From SFTJ01 sp051871515 (GTDB lineage: Bacteria; Bacteroidota; Bacteroidia; Bacteroidales; Muribaculaceae): a DNA stretch of 64,000 nucleotides. The notes below the pieces were generated by a model. That model was not told where the DNA came from. It did no database searches and saw only the letters and a list, made by a program, of their open reading frames with translations. The stretch lies in contig JBJECY010000081.1 in assembly GCA_051871515.1 (NCBI GenBank), forward strand, positions 41,209 through 105,208, given 5' to 3'. Position 1 is the first letter of the stretch. The number at the start of each line of letters is the position of its first letter. This document shows, piece after piece, positions 42,990 to 53,029 of the stretch. Made by a program: the position numbers and the translations under genes.

Positions 42990-44276
42990 ATGACAAGAAC
43001 ATTTATAGCAATCATCATGGCAGTGGCAGCAATGGCGTCGAGCGCCAAGACTGCAAACAATGAAGTGGAATATAGCAATTATTTTGCCAATAGCACACTG
43101 CGCATCGACTATCAGTTTATGGGCGATGCAAAGCAACAAGGTATTGTGCTCGACGCGCTGTCGTGCACCGACTTGTGGGCCGGACGCCGGCACAACCTCG
43201 ACCAAATGCCGCTCAAAGGCAACGGTCAGCTTGAGATGCGTGACGCCGAAACCGGTAAGGTGATTTATCGCACCTCGTTCTCATCACTGTTTCTTGAATG
43301 GATAGCCACCGACGAGGCCAAGACCACACCGCGCTCGTTTGAGCACACCGTGCTGGTGCCCCTGCCGCTGCGCCCCGTTGACGTAACCACCACGCTCATC
43401 AATGCAAGCCTGCAAACCACAGCAACCTATTCTCACCGCATTGACCCTGCTGACATCCTCATTGAGCACAAGCATCGCCGCCCCGATTTGGATTATTGCT
43501 ATGTGCACAAAGGCGGCAGCGTGGAGCGTGCCATCGACGTGGTGATATTGGGCGAAGGCTATGACCAAAGCGAGCGCGACTTGTTCTATGCCGATGCGCA
43601 AGCCACACGCGACGCGCTTTTCAGCCACGAGCCATTCAAAAGCCGCAGCAGCGAGTTTAACATTGTGGCTGTGTTCACCCCATCAGAGCAAAGCGGCATG
43701 AGCATTCCGCGCCTGGGCATTTGGCGTAACACAGCATTCGGTTCGCACTTCAGCACGTTCTATAGCGACCGCTACCTCACCACTTCGCGCGTGAAGAGCA
43801 TACACGATGCCATCAGCGGTATTCTCTATGAGCACATCATCATCCTTGCCAACACCGACGAATATGGCGGCGGCGGCATTTATAACGACTACACCCTCAC
43901 CACAGCACATAACCCCAATTTTGCTCCGGTGGTGGTGCACGAGTTCGGTCACAGCTTTGGCGGTCTTGCCGACGAATATCAATATGGCGACCCTGAAACC
44001 TATGACCTCAACGTGGAGCCTTGGGAACAAAACATCACCACGCTCAAAAACTTCAAGAGCAAGTGGCAGGATATGACCACCAAAGGCATTGCCATTCCTA
44101 CCCCCGACGTTGACGCCAACAAAGGCCTCATTGGCGCTTTTGAAGGTGCCGGATATAACGAGAAAGGCATGTATCGCCCAACCGACAATTGCCGCATGCG
44201 TACCAATAAAGCGCCTGCGTTCTGCCCGGTTTGCCAGCGAGCACTCAATCGCATCATCGACTTCTACACCAAATAA
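42990..44276 (+). CDS. M64-family (IgA peptidase-type) secreted zinc metallopeptidase
   Basis: The 428-residue protein has a short signal peptide (MTRTFIAIIMAVAAMASSAKT), an N-terminal beta domain of M64_N type (NYFANSTLRIDYQFMGDAKQQ, WAGRRHNLDQMPLKGNG, ALQTTATYSHR region) and a catalytic domain with AIDVVILGEGYDQSERDLF, EFNIVAVFTPSEQSGMS and VVVHEFGHSFGGLADE. Zinc-binding residues are H317 and H321, with E318 the base and the Asp/Glu of LADE a likely third ligand. M64 peptidases were first described as IgA-cleaving; Bacteroidales members occur in gut and oral species. Cleavage of immunoglobulin is not shown here. It is followed by a strong terminator. Confidence 0.93.
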   Translation: MTRTFIAIIMAVAAMASSAKTANNEVEYSNYFANSTLRIDYQFMGDAKQQGIVLDALSCTDLWAGRRHNLDQMPLKGNGQLEMRDAETGKVIYRTSFSSLFLEWIATDEAKTTPRSFEHTVLVPLPLRPVDVTTTLINASLQTTATYSHRIDPADILIEHKHRRPDLDYCYVHKGGSVERAIDVVILGEGYDQSERDLFYADAQATRDALFSHEPFKSRSSEFNIVAVFTPSEQSGMSIPRLGIWRNTAFGSHFSTFYSDRYLTTSRVKSIHDAISGILYEHIIILANTDEYGGGGIYNDYTLTTAHNPNFAPVVVHEFGHSFGGLADEYQYGDPETYDLNVEPWEQNITTLKNFKSKWQDMTTKGIAIPTPDVDANKGLIGAFEGAGYNEKGMYRPTDNCRMRTNKAPAFCPVCQRALNRIIDFYTK

Positions 44277-44311
44277 AGCCAACCTGTCAGCACAGGCTTA
44301 GGCATTATTGC

Positions 44312-44353
44312 GAGTTGTGGAGCATACCTTAAAGTGTGCTCCACAACTCTTTA
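44312..44353 (+). terminator. Rho-independent terminator after the M64 peptidase
   Basis: GAGTTGTGGAGCA (44312-44324) pairs perfectly with TGCTCCACAACTC (44337-44349), followed by TTTAT. The 12-base loop is AT-rich. Further on, TACATTTG at 44458-44465 could be the -7 box of the endonuclease gene. Confidence 0.8.
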
Positions 44354-44519
44354 TATGCTATGCCCAAATAGCCGGCTGAGGCACGGTTTTTGAGCCATTT
44401 AAGGCATGCTCCCCTAAATTTAGCGTTTTGTGTGCGGTGATTTCAAATGAATTTTGCTACATTTGTAGGTTAACTATCAAAAATACAGTGTAATGTTTAA
44501 GATTCGATAAATTGAGAAT

Positions 44520-46220
44520 ATGAAAAGATATTTTTACACCGCCATTATTGCGGCAACATTAAGCTGCATGGCTTGCATCACGGCAGTTGCCGGGGTGCCA
44601 AGCGGCTACTACAGCTCGCTCAACGGAAAATCGGGCATCGCACTCAAGAATGCCATTTACGAGGTGATTCGCCCTCACACCAAGCTCACTTACAGCAGTT
44701 TGTGGAACCACTTCCCATCGACCGACGTCTATCCCGAGCCTGTCAACGGCAAGTCGCTGGTGTGGGATATGTATTCTGATAACTACAATATTCAAAAGTA
44801 TTATTACCCCAACGGCACCAGCGGACTTAACCGCGAGCACTCGTTCCCCAAGAGCTGGTGGGGCGGCGCCGAGGTTGAGGCTTACACTGATATCAACCAC
44901 CTTTACCCATCTGACGGCACTGCCAACACCGCCAAGAGTAACTATCCACTTGGCGAGGTGCTCACCGCCAGTTTCAATAACGGCGTGTGCAAGGTTGGTT
45001 CGCCAAAAAGCGGCATGGGCGGCGGTTGCCAAAACGTGTTTGAGCCAGCCGACGAGTATAAAGGCGACTTTGCCCGCACCTATTTCTATATGGCAACATG
45101 CTATCAAGACTACACTTGGAAATACACTTATATGCTTTCAAACAGCAGCGACCTCACGCTGTCGTCGTGGGCATATACCATGTTGCTCGACTGGGCTCGC
45201 AAAGACCCTGTGAGCCAAAAGGAGATTGACCGCAACGAGGCTGTGTTTAAGGTGCAAAACAACCGCAATCCGTTTATCGATAATCCCGGGCTCGAAGAAT
45301 ATATCTGGGGCAATAAGATGGGCCAGGTGTATAACGGCGACAGCGAGGTGACCGGCGACCCTGAGTTGCTTTATCCTGTGCCGGGCAGCACCATCGACTT
45401 CGGCGAGATTGCTTTGGGCAAAACCGTGTCGATTGAGGTAGTTGTGAAAGCACAAAACCTCACCAATTCGCTCAAATTTAAGATTTACGGCACCAATTCC
45501 GACCAATGGAGCAATCTCACCGTCAACGAGATTACACAAAGTGTGGCATCAAAAGGCTTCTCGGTGAAACTCACCTATCAGCCAAACGCTTTGGGCACTC
45601 ACGCTGCTCGTCTGCTCTTCTACGACGGCGGTCTGCCTGAAACCGGCGTTGGCGTGGCGCTCAGCGGCGAGTGCTTGCAGGCTCCAACGCTCAGCACCAT
45701 CACTGCCACCGATGCCATCAACATCACTTCAGAAGGCTTCACCGCCACTTGGTATTTGCCCAATGAAACCATCGATTCGTATAACGTGAACCATTGTGTA
45801 TATGACAATAACACTCTCATTGTTGATGAGACTGTGAATGTGACAAATGACGACCTTGACCCCGAAAGTGCTTACGGCGAATATTACTTCACCAACTCGC
45901 AAGAGGGACTCACCCACACCTACAAGGTGCAATCGGTGAGACTGGGTTGCACATCAGAGTGGAGCAACACCATCACCTTGACGCCGTCAGGCATCAGCAA
46001 CGTGACCGTGGCTATGCCTATTGAAATCACCTCTTACGAGGGTGGTGTGCTGGTGCGTTGCAGCCAAAAGCACACTTCGTTTAAAGCCTATAATATGCAA
46101 GGGCGTTTGGTGGCAACGGTGCCAAGTGTTGACAATGGCGACTTTGTGGAATTGCCTGTGGGTGTTTACATCATCACCACCGACCAAAATCCGGTGCCGG
46201 TAAAGGCAACCGTGCGATAA
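44520..46220 (+). CDS. Secreted endonuclease I (His-Me finger) with beta-rich C-terminus
   Basis: The 566-residue protein has a signal peptide (CITAVAG, about residue 25) and an endonuclease I domain: LVWDMYSDNYNIQKYYYPNGTSGLNREHSFPKSWWG, with H107 in the NREHSFPKSWW motif, then TDINHLYPSDGTAN and KSNYPLGEV, the His-Me finger metal site. It should cut extracellular DNA without sequence preference, to feed on nucleotides or to clear DNA. Residues 290-480 read as Ig/fibronectin-like beta domains, and the C-terminus (VLVRCSQKHTSFKAYNMQGRLVATVPSVDNGDFVELPVGVYIITTDQNPVPVKATVR) resembles a type IX sorting domain, though less typical than others here. Confidence 0.92.
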   Translation: MKRYFYTAIIAATLSCMACITAVAGVPSGYYSSLNGKSGIALKNAIYEVIRPHTKLTYSSLWNHFPSTDVYPEPVNGKSLVWDMYSDNYNIQKYYYPNGTSGLNREHSFPKSWWGGAEVEAYTDINHLYPSDGTANTAKSNYPLGEVLTASFNNGVCKVGSPKSGMGGGCQNVFEPADEYKGDFARTYFYMATCYQDYTWKYTYMLSNSSDLTLSSWAYTMLLDWARKDPVSQKEIDRNEAVFKVQNNRNPFIDNPGLEEYIWGNKMGQVYNGDSEVTGDPELLYPVPGSTIDFGEIALGKTVSIEVVVKAQNLTNSLKFKIYGTNSDQWSNLTVNEITQSVASKGFSVKLTYQPNALGTHAARLLFYDGGLPETGVGVALSGECLQAPTLSTITATDAINITSEGFTATWYLPNETIDSYNVNHCVYDNNTLIVDETVNVTNDDLDPESAYGEYYFTNSQEGLTHTYKVQSVRLGCTSEWSNTITLTPSGISNVTVAMPIEITSYEGGVLVRCSQKHTSFKAYNMQGRLVATVPSVDNGDFVELPVGVYIITTDQNPVPVKATVR

Positions 46221-46325
46221 CCACTTTGCTCAACGGCTTGCAAAGATGTTCTCTCCACACTTTTCATTTTTGCAATGCCAAAAACAATCACTCATTTATC
46301 TCACGCTAACTCTCACAACAAGCTT

Positions 46326-47882
46326 ATGCAATTCATCACGCAATGCACCCTCTCAAAAACCTTTAGTGCAGCCCTAACGGGCGTTGACGCCACGCTTGTG
46401 ACCATAGAAACCACGTTGTCACAGGGCATTGGCATGTGCATAGTGGGGTTGCCCGATGCGGCTGTTAAAGAGAGTACGGAGCGCGTGAAATCGGCAATCA
46501 ACCAAAGCGGAATAAGCTTTCCTAACACTGAGATTGTGGTGAACATGTCGCCTGCCGACGTTAGGAAAGAAGGCGCCGCCTACGACTTGCCCATTGCCAT
46601 AGGCATACTTGCCGCCAACGAGAAGATTCCAGTTGACAATCTGCATCGCTACATGCTCATGGGCGAGCTTTCGCTCGACGGCTCGGTGCTGCCCGTGAAA
46701 GGCGTGTTGCCAATGGCTATTCTTGCCCGGCAGTTGCAGTTCGACGGCTTTATTGTGCCAAGCGCCAATGCCTCGCAAGCTGCCGTGGTCAACAATCTCA
46801 ACGTGATTGCCGTTGACAGCTTGCAGCAAGTGATTGACTTCTTATGCGGAAAAATTGAGATAGAGCCTACTCGGGTGAACACTCGCGAGCTGTTTATCAA
46901 CGCATCGTGCCAATATCCCCTCGATATGAAAGAGGTGCGCGGTCAGGAAAACGTGAAGCGAGCCTTTGAGGTGGCTTGCGCCGGCGGACACAATATCTTG
47001 CTCGTTGGCAGTCCCGGTTCGGGCAAAACCATGCTCGCCAAGCGATTGCCCACCATATTGCCGCCTCTCACTCTGCGTGAAGCCCTTGAAACCACAAAGA
47101 TACACTCGGTGGCAGGAAAGCTAAAACGCGGCGACACGCTGCTCACCATGCGTCCTTTCCGCTCGCCCCATCACACCATCTCGCCGGTGGCTCTTGTGGG
47201 CGGCGGCACCAATCCCTCGCCCGGAGAGATAAGCTTGGCGCATAACGGTGTGCTCTATCTTGATGAGCTGCCTGAGTTTCCGCGAAGCGTGCTTGAGGTG
47301 ATGAGACAGCCGCTTGAAGACCGCGTTATCACCATAAGCCGTGCTAAATACACGGTTGAATACCCCGCATCACTCATGCTTGTGGCAAGTATGAACCCAT
47401 GCCCATGTGGCTACTATGGCCACCCATCGCGCCCTTGCACCTGCACACCTGCTCAGGTGCAGCGCTACATGAGCCGCATCAGCGGTCCGTTGCTCGACCG
47501 CATCGACTTGCAGATTGACGTGCAACCGGTGGAATTTGATGCCATGTCGTCGGGAGCCGACGGTGAACCGTCGGAGAAAATACGCGAGCGAGTGGTTAAG
47601 GCGCGTGAGATTCAAACGCAGCGCTTTGCCGATTGCCCCGACGTGCATTGCAATGCACAGATGACCCCTGCCATGATTAGGCAATACTGTGCCATCGACA
47701 AAACAGCCATGGCGCGCCTCAAAGAATCAATCACCAAGCTCAACATGAGCGCGCGAGCCTACGACCGCATCCTCAAAGTGGCACGCACCATCGCCGACCT
47801 CGCCGCATCGCCCGATATCCTCACCGAGCACATCGCCGAAGCCATCAGCTACCGCAACCTCGACCGCGGCGACTGGGCGTAA
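46326..47882 (+). CDS. YifB/ComM-family Mg-chelatase-like AAA+ ATPase
   Basis: The protein has the N-terminal Lon-protease-like domain (GVDATLVTIETTLSQGIGMCIVGLPDAAVKESTERVKSAI), then an AAA+ core with Walker A GSPGSGKTMLAKRLP, RPFRSPHHTISPVALVGGG, Walker B HNGVLYLDELPEFPR, the Cys-rich MNPCPCGYYGHPSRPCTC, and sensor 2 region. This is the YifB/ComM family, a branch-migration helicase that helps natural transformation in some bacteria; its role in Bacteroidales is not settled. An ATG 51 bases upstream gives 535 residues; I prefer 46326, which is nearer the domain and gives 518. Confidence 0.93.
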   Translation: MQFITQCTLSKTFSAALTGVDATLVTIETTLSQGIGMCIVGLPDAAVKESTERVKSAINQSGISFPNTEIVVNMSPADVRKEGAAYDLPIAIGILAANEKIPVDNLHRYMLMGELSLDGSVLPVKGVLPMAILARQLQFDGFIVPSANASQAAVVNNLNVIAVDSLQQVIDFLCGKIEIEPTRVNTRELFINASCQYPLDMKEVRGQENVKRAFEVACAGGHNILLVGSPGSGKTMLAKRLPTILPPLTLREALETTKIHSVAGKLKRGDTLLTMRPFRSPHHTISPVALVGGGTNPSPGEISLAHNGVLYLDELPEFPRSVLEVMRQPLEDRVITISRAKYTVEYPASLMLVASMNPCPCGYYGHPSRPCTCTPAQVQRYMSRISGPLLDRIDLQIDVQPVEFDAMSSGADGEPSEKIRERVVKAREIQTQRFADCPDVHCNAQMTPAMIRQYCAIDKTAMARLKESITKLNMSARAYDRILKVARTIADLAASPDILTEHIAEAISYRNLDRGDWA

Positions 47883-47987
47883 AAAAAGTGGCTATAAGCT
47901 TGCTTGTATTGCTTATGCCACATTCGTTATGGGGTGTATTTGTTGTGTTTCTGTATTGTTGAAGATAATTGTGTTTTTTGTGAAAAC

Positions 47988-48785
47988 CTACATTTCCCAG
48001 CGGATGCCGAAGGCGAGGGAAAGCGTTTGGCTCCAGGGGAATGAGCTGTTGACGGCTTTTGAGACTATATAGAGGTCGCACGACGACAGTTCGTAATAGA
48101 GTGACACGGCGGAGTGTAGTTGCCGGTGATTGCTGGGTATTTTATATCGCAGGCGTTGCCCTAAATAGATGTTGGTGCGCACCTTGGTGGGGAAAACATA
48201 GTATTTTCGTGGGTATTTGTCGGGCAGGTCGCGCCAAAAGTCGTCGCCCGAGATGGTGTTGAAAAAGATGCCGGTGGTGAGCGGTTGCACTGCCCATCGT
48301 GAGCTTATGCGCCAAGTCCAGGGAATGTAGCGTTGTTTGAGTGTGAACGATGCTTTGGCTCCCGAGGAATGGTATTTGGGCACAATGCCAATGAGGAAGT
48401 CGGTTTCCCAATGGTTGTGGCGACCGTAGTGCCATCCCACACCGCCGCTTATGAGGCCTATGCTTCCGGCATATTGCAGGGTGAATTGGTTGGGCAGCAG
48501 TTTCATCCATCGCCGTTCAATGGCTTGCATGCGTTTCAGGTATTTTGGCAAGTTCTCAGGCGTCGTTGCCAAGTTGGTGCAGCTGTCAACCATTCCCAGT
48601 GAGTGAGCCATTTGGCGCACCACCGAGTCGGGGATGAAGACGGTGTTGATTGAGTCGATTTTCAGAGTGAAAACGGTGTCGGCGGCAGCTAAGTGCGTTG
48701 TGGAGTGGAGTGTTGATGCCTGTGCCGCAGTGTGTGCCATGGCAATGGCGCAGAGCAAATTAATAATTAACCACTTGATGTTCAT
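47988..48785 (-). CDS. Exported beta-barrel-like protein of unknown function
   Basis: The 265-residue protein has a signal peptide (MNIKWLIINLLCAIAMAHTAAQAS). The N-terminal third holds short helices (VRQMAHSLGMVDSCTNLATTPENLPKYLKRMQAIERRWMKLLP), then alternating hydrophobic strands (FTLQYAGSIGLISGGVGWHYG, HNHWETDFLIGIVPKYHSSGA, YIPWTWRISSRWAVQPLTTGIFFN) end with a C-terminal strand GIRWEM. This fits a small outer-membrane barrel, but I know no named family. It overlaps the phosphoesterase gene by 26 bases, so the two are translationally linked. Confidence 0.72.
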   Translation of the reverse strand: MNIKWLIINLLCAIAMAHTAAQASTLHSTTHLAAADTVFTLKIDSINTVFIPDSVVRQMAHSLGMVDSCTNLATTPENLPKYLKRMQAIERRWMKLLPNQFTLQYAGSIGLISGGVGWHYGRHNHWETDFLIGIVPKYHSSGAKASFTLKQRYIPWTWRISSRWAVQPLTTGIFFNTISGDDFWRDLPDKYPRKYYVFPTKVRTNIYLGQRLRYKIPSNHRQLHSAVSLYYELSSCDLYIVSKAVNSSFPWSQTLSLAFGIRWEM

Positions 48786-49584
48786 AGCTTCCGTCGGTGT
48801 TGAGGGTGAATATTAAGTATTCCCGGCTTTTGGCGGCTCCACATTCATAGTAGAGAATGCCATCGCCAAAGAGGTCGTTGCTTTGTGTTTTGTGTCCGTG
48901 TCCGCAGAGGCAGAAAGCCAGCCCCGGGTATTTGTTTATTTCCCACTGAAAGAGGTGTGACACGTTGTTGTTGAATTGTTCAGATGTGGGTTGGGCATGC
49001 ATTGCCACGATGGTGCGAGTGATGTCGTCGGGCAGGTTTTCGCGGTCGTTGCTGATGAAAGCAAAGTCGGGCACGTCGGTTGAATAGTCATATTCAAAGG
49101 CGTTTGAGTTGATGCACAGGAAGTGGGTGTTGCCTGCGTTGAAGGCAAAATTAGGGTCGCCGAAGACGTATCGGAAAGTGTCGGCACCAGTGCCCAAGCA
49201 GTCGTGATTGCCAAGCAGCACCACATAGGGCATCTTCAGGTCTTCAAGAATGTCGCGTTGCAGTGTGAACTCGCGCGTCACACCAAAGTCGCTGATGTCG
49301 CCGCAGTGAATCACAAAGTCAACGTCGGGTTGCGCATTGATGCTTTTCACTGCGTCTTTTGTTTCGTCGTACCATCGTTGGGTGTCGCTGATGAGCACAA
49401 AACGCAGTGCTGTGCGTCCGGTGCAAGCGGTTTCTATGCGCTCAATGTTGGTGGCGTTTATGTTGTGTTTGCCATCAACTCGGGTGTCGTAAGGATGATA
49501 GTCAATAAGGTCGCATGAATTGGTTATAGTGGTTGCGAATAAGGCTATCAATAAGGTTGTTAGAGTGTTAGTGGTTTTTTTCAT
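48760..49584 (-). CDS. Calcineurin-like metallophosphoesterase lipoprotein
   Basis: The 274-residue protein begins with a lipoprotein signal (LFATTITNSC, Cys24) and has the binuclear metal motifs of the calcineurin-like family: FVLISDTQRWYD (D in block I; the usual DxH is DTQ here), HCGDISDFG (block II), LLGNHDCLG (block III, GNHD), VAMHAQP and CLCGHGHK (C-terminal His). The first block lacks the His of DxH (it has Gln), which occurs in some relatives but may alter activity. It should work in the periplasm or at the surface on a phosphate ester; the substrate is unknown. It is followed by the overlapping barrel-like gene. Confidence 0.88.
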   Translation of the reverse strand: MKKTTNTLTTLLIALFATTITNSCDLIDYHPYDTRVDGKHNINATNIERIETACTGRTALRFVLISDTQRWYDETKDAVKSINAQPDVDFVIHCGDISDFGVTREFTLQRDILEDLKMPYVVLLGNHDCLGTGADTFRYVFGDPNFAFNAGNTHFLCINSNAFEYDYSTDVPDFAFISNDRENLPDDITRTIVAMHAQPTSEQFNNNVSHLFQWEINKYPGLAFCLCGHGHKTQSNDLFGDGILYYECGAAKSREYLIFTLNTDGSYEHQVVNY

Positions 49585-49701
49585 GCTGCAAATTTAACAA
49601 GAATATTTGCATAGCACGTTGAGCAAAACAGGCCTTTATTTGTTCAAAATGGAATCAAATGTGTTTTATTATTCGCATAAAGGTGATGTTTGAGACAAAC
49701 A

Positions 49702-49734
49702 GAGGGGCGTGCAACCATCATTGGCACGCCCCTC
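49702..49734 (-). terminator. Strong stem-loop after the GH85 gene
   Basis: GAGGGGCGTGC (49702-49712) pairs perfectly with GCACGCCCCTC (49724-49734). It lies 110 bases after the GH85 stop on the minus strand, with only a weak T-run after it (TGTTTGTC). It probably ends the GH85 locus transcript. Confidence 0.65.
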
Positions 49735-49843
49735 ATGGGTCTTAAGTAAGCAGTTTTTGTTGAACAATCTTTTTTCCTTTTTAAAAACTATTGTTCAGCT
49801 GTTGAAAATGAGAAAAAACCTGTAATCTATGGTGTGTTTTCGT

Positions 49844-52800
49844 TTACTTTTTTACCACCTTTTGGGTGCGAACAAACTGCCCGTTTTGCATCTTCACCAG
49901 GTAGATGCCTGCTGCGAGATTTTCAACGGCTACCGGTGCGTTGATGTTGTCAACAAACTTCACGCATTGTCCGGCTGGAGTGAAGAACCAAGCTTTCTGA
50001 GCGCCTTCAAATGTGGCGAGGTTGCCGGCGAGTGCCACGCTCATAGTGCTGTTTTCTTCGCTGATTACGTTGTCGATAGCTGAAACGTCGCCGTCAACTT
50101 GGTCGGCTTCGCCGCCATCGCGAGCGTCGCGATAGGTGGCAGCCTTTTCGCGTGGAGTGTTTGAGCCGGTGATTTCAACCGGGAAGTCGATTGAGAAGCC
50201 CTTGGCGGTGCCGCCTGTTGGGCCAGGGTGTGGGAACCAAGCGTCAGAGGCCACAATGCGCAGGCGTGATGTGCCCACTGCTGCGTCTTGAGGCACGGTG
50301 ATGGTTACCGAGATGCCCGGGTCAACTATTGCTGCGGTGCCCTTGTTGAGTTCTCCGCCTTCAAACACCAGTTCGTCGCTTGTGCCGTCGAAGTCGTAAT
50401 TGATATCCCAGTCGATGTAGCCCTTGATGAAGCAATATTTGATGTTGTCGCTCAGGTCGGCACCTTTATAGAAGAATGTGAAGGTTTGACCTTGCGACAC
50501 TTTGAGCACATGTTCCTTTTCAAACACATAGTTGGTGTTGGCTGGGTCGTCTTTGTCGCCCACCGGAGTGTTGCGGCTGTAGTCGAGGTCTTGGTCGGCA
50601 CCGGTGGTGGTGATGCGTTCAAAGTAGCGTGTTTCAAGAGCTGTTTGATAGTTCTCAGAGCTTGTGTTGATGTAGGTTGGGTCGTAAACATCGCTTGATG
50701 CTGTTGGCAATTCGTCGATGTTCTCGTGGCGGTTGAGCTTCACCCAAACAACCGGTGAATAAGTGTTCATATCAACCGAAACCGAGCGCACGCCCACATA
50801 AGGGTCGGCATAGGTGCTGAGGTCGATGTTGCCGATGTAGGCATGCCATGTTGATGTGCGAGCCACTTCAAGGGCTTTGCCTTCGGCGCCGTTGCGCAGC
50901 AGCACTTCAAAGTGGTCAATGTCAACCTCGTCGTTATATACCATGCCGCGTTCTTTGTATTGAGCATTGTAGCCGGTGTCGTCAACGCTCCAGTTGAGCT
51001 TAACCGACATTGAGGTTTGGGTTTCTTCTTTGATTTCGGTGAGAACGCTTTCAGCCACAATAGGAGCAGGCTTCACGCTGCTGCGGTTGTCGGCAATCAT
51101 GAGTTGTCCCACGAGCATCTTGTAGTTGCTGTTGCTGCCTTTCACGCGCAGGCCAATATACTCAATGTTATCGCCTTGCGACACACCGCTGAGGTCAACG
51201 GTCTTTGTTTGCCATGTTGCGCCGTCGAGGTCGCCCAGTGCATATTCTTGCCAGTTGTCGCTGCCTTCAAGGCGAACAATCAAAGAGAGGTCAGATGGGT
51301 TGATGCCGGCGATGCCGCTCTTGAGGGCAACGGTGGCCTTAACGTCGCCTGCCGATGCGTTGAGCTTGGTGCGATAGAGCACAACATCGGTTCCTGAGGC
51401 TGATTGCGAGCCGCTGATGCGAATCGACGAGCCGCCGATGTAGGCATCTTCATGGGTGAAGCGCACGTCGATGTTGGTGGCTGCCGATGCCATGTTGCCT
51501 GCTTGGGTCACGAGCCAGCGGTAAGTCGGCACATAGTCCTGTTGGCCCATGTTGTACCAGCTGCCGTGGGTCTTTTTGCCCTTATAGAAATAGATTTCAC
51601 CGTTACCAAGCGAGAAGTTGGTGCAGAAAGGCAGTTTGCCCTGAATGGCTGAGCGTTCAGGAATCATTGAAGCCAAGCCGCCAAAGTTGGCGAGCTGAGT
51701 GTTCACCTTGCCCGGGCCGTCAACTTGGAACAGGTTGCCCGAAGCTGAGAGAGTTGGGCGATAGATGGGGTTGCGATAGCCGCCCGAGAAGCCTTTTTCA
51801 AGCAGTTGTTGATAGTTCTCTTGGGTGTTCATCACGGTGGTGCCCACGGTGTATTGGAAGAAGCGGCTCACAGCGTGTTCGCCCCAGAGGCAAAGGTTCA
51901 TTTCTTTGCGTGCGTCGGTGTTCATCATTGGCCAATTGCGGTCAAAGGTCACAATCCACACTCCTTGATAAACGTCTTCGGCAGTGCCAATAGCGGCTTT
52001 TGCTGCTGCCAGAGAGCTTGATACGCCGTAGTAAGCAAAGTCGCCGTTGCTGTAGTTGAGCATCGGGTCGCAGATTTTGCCGTTCTCGGTGTCGCCAAGC
52101 AAGAATTGAGAGTTGTAGCTGCTGAGGCTTTGTTGCGAGGTGTAGATGCCAATGTGGAAGCTGTCGAAGCCAATCTCAGCGGCGCGCTTGTAGCAGGCGC
52201 GGTGGAAGGCGATGAGCTCGTCGTTCATATATCCGCTGTCCTCAATGTTGTAGTTCAAGCCGTCGTGGCCAAAGAACAAGCAAGCGTTGATGAGGGCATC
52301 GACGTATTTAAACGAGCCGTCGGTGTTCTTTTGGGTGATAAACTCGATGTAGGCCGATGAGGTTGTGCCCCACGACTCAAAAAATTCAATACCTGAATAG
52401 ATGTGGGTGCCGTTTTTGTGGGCTGCGTCGCTCCAGCTGCCCGGAGCTTGTTGCTGTCCGTGGTTCCACGAACCAAAGATATGGGTGTAGTTCCACATTG
52501 AGAACACGTCGCTGTGGAACACGCTCGATGGATAGCCACCGGTGATTTTGCCTTGTCCTGATGGGATGTTCATCCACAGGCGGCGAGTTGGGAACACGTC
52601 TTTAACCACGTTTTTATCGGTTGACTGCTCAAGAATCTTAGCAGGGCGAACGTGAGAACGGGCAAATTCAAGGTCAAGGTAGATGCCTGCGGCCTCAAAT
52701 TCGGCTTGTGTTGGGAACTGGCGGCCTTCGTTGGCAGCGTTGGCAAAGAGTTGCAGAACGCCGCGGTTGGCCCAAGGCTCAAAGTCGTAAACGACTGTTG

Positions 52801-52888
52801 ATGCCGATGCGGGCGCTTCTTGGGCGGCGCAGGGAACCGCTGCTGCAAGTGCCAGCAGGGCTGAGCAAAGTAGGGTAAACTTTTTCAT
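49844..52888 (-). CDS. GH85-type endo-beta-N-acetylglucosaminidase, secreted, with sorting domain
   Basis: The 1014-residue protein has a signal peptide (MKKFTLLCSALLALAAAVPCAAQ). The catalytic barrel shows GH85-like blocks: WSDAAHKNGTHIYSGIEFFESWG, FGHDGLNYNIEDSGY with N214 and E216 as the substrate-assisted Asn/Glu pair, DSFHIGIYTSQQSL and VWIVTFDRNWPMM. Beta domains follow, and the end (VENLAAGIYLVKMQNGQFVRTQKVVKK) is a type IX sorting domain. GH85 enzymes cut the chitobiose core of N-glycans, releasing the glycan from glycoproteins. It sits after a SusD and SusC, so the locus likely feeds on host or plant N-glycans. Family assignment is by motif reading, not database. Confidence 0.85.
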   Translation of the reverse strand: MKKFTLLCSALLALAAAVPCAAQEAPASASTVVYDFEPWANRGVLQLFANAANEGRQFPTQAEFEAAGIYLDLEFARSHVRPAKILEQSTDKNVVKDVFPTRRLWMNIPSGQGKITGGYPSSVFHSDVFSMWNYTHIFGSWNHGQQQAPGSWSDAAHKNGTHIYSGIEFFESWGTTSSAYIEFITQKNTDGSFKYVDALINACLFFGHDGLNYNIEDSGYMNDELIAFHRACYKRAAEIGFDSFHIGIYTSQQSLSSYNSQFLLGDTENGKICDPMLNYSNGDFAYYGVSSSLAAAKAAIGTAEDVYQGVWIVTFDRNWPMMNTDARKEMNLCLWGEHAVSRFFQYTVGTTVMNTQENYQQLLEKGFSGGYRNPIYRPTLSASGNLFQVDGPGKVNTQLANFGGLASMIPERSAIQGKLPFCTNFSLGNGEIYFYKGKKTHGSWYNMGQQDYVPTYRWLVTQAGNMASAATNIDVRFTHEDAYIGGSSIRISGSQSASGTDVVLYRTKLNASAGDVKATVALKSGIAGINPSDLSLIVRLEGSDNWQEYALGDLDGATWQTKTVDLSGVSQGDNIEYIGLRVKGSNSNYKMLVGQLMIADNRSSVKPAPIVAESVLTEIKEETQTSMSVKLNWSVDDTGYNAQYKERGMVYNDEVDIDHFEVLLRNGAEGKALEVARTSTWHAYIGNIDLSTYADPYVGVRSVSVDMNTYSPVVWVKLNRHENIDELPTASSDVYDPTYINTSSENYQTALETRYFERITTTGADQDLDYSRNTPVGDKDDPANTNYVFEKEHVLKVSQGQTFTFFYKGADLSDNIKYCFIKGYIDWDINYDFDGTSDELVFEGGELNKGTAAIVDPGISVTITVPQDAAVGTSRLRIVASDAWFPHPGPTGGTAKGFSIDFPVEITGSNTPREKAATYRDARDGGEADQVDGDVSAIDNVISEENSTMSVALAGNLATFEGAQKAWFFTPAGQCVKFVDNINAPVAVENLAAGIYLVKMQNGQFVRTQKVVKK

Positions 52889-53029
52889 TTTAAATAATTG
52901 GTTTTAGAAAAATTGTGAATAAAAATTAGTTTGATTTTTTGTGAAAAGATTGGTTAGTTGGGGATTTGTTGTCAACAGTGTATTGTTGGCATATATTACG
53001 TTGCATTGATGGCGGGCAAAGGAATAATG

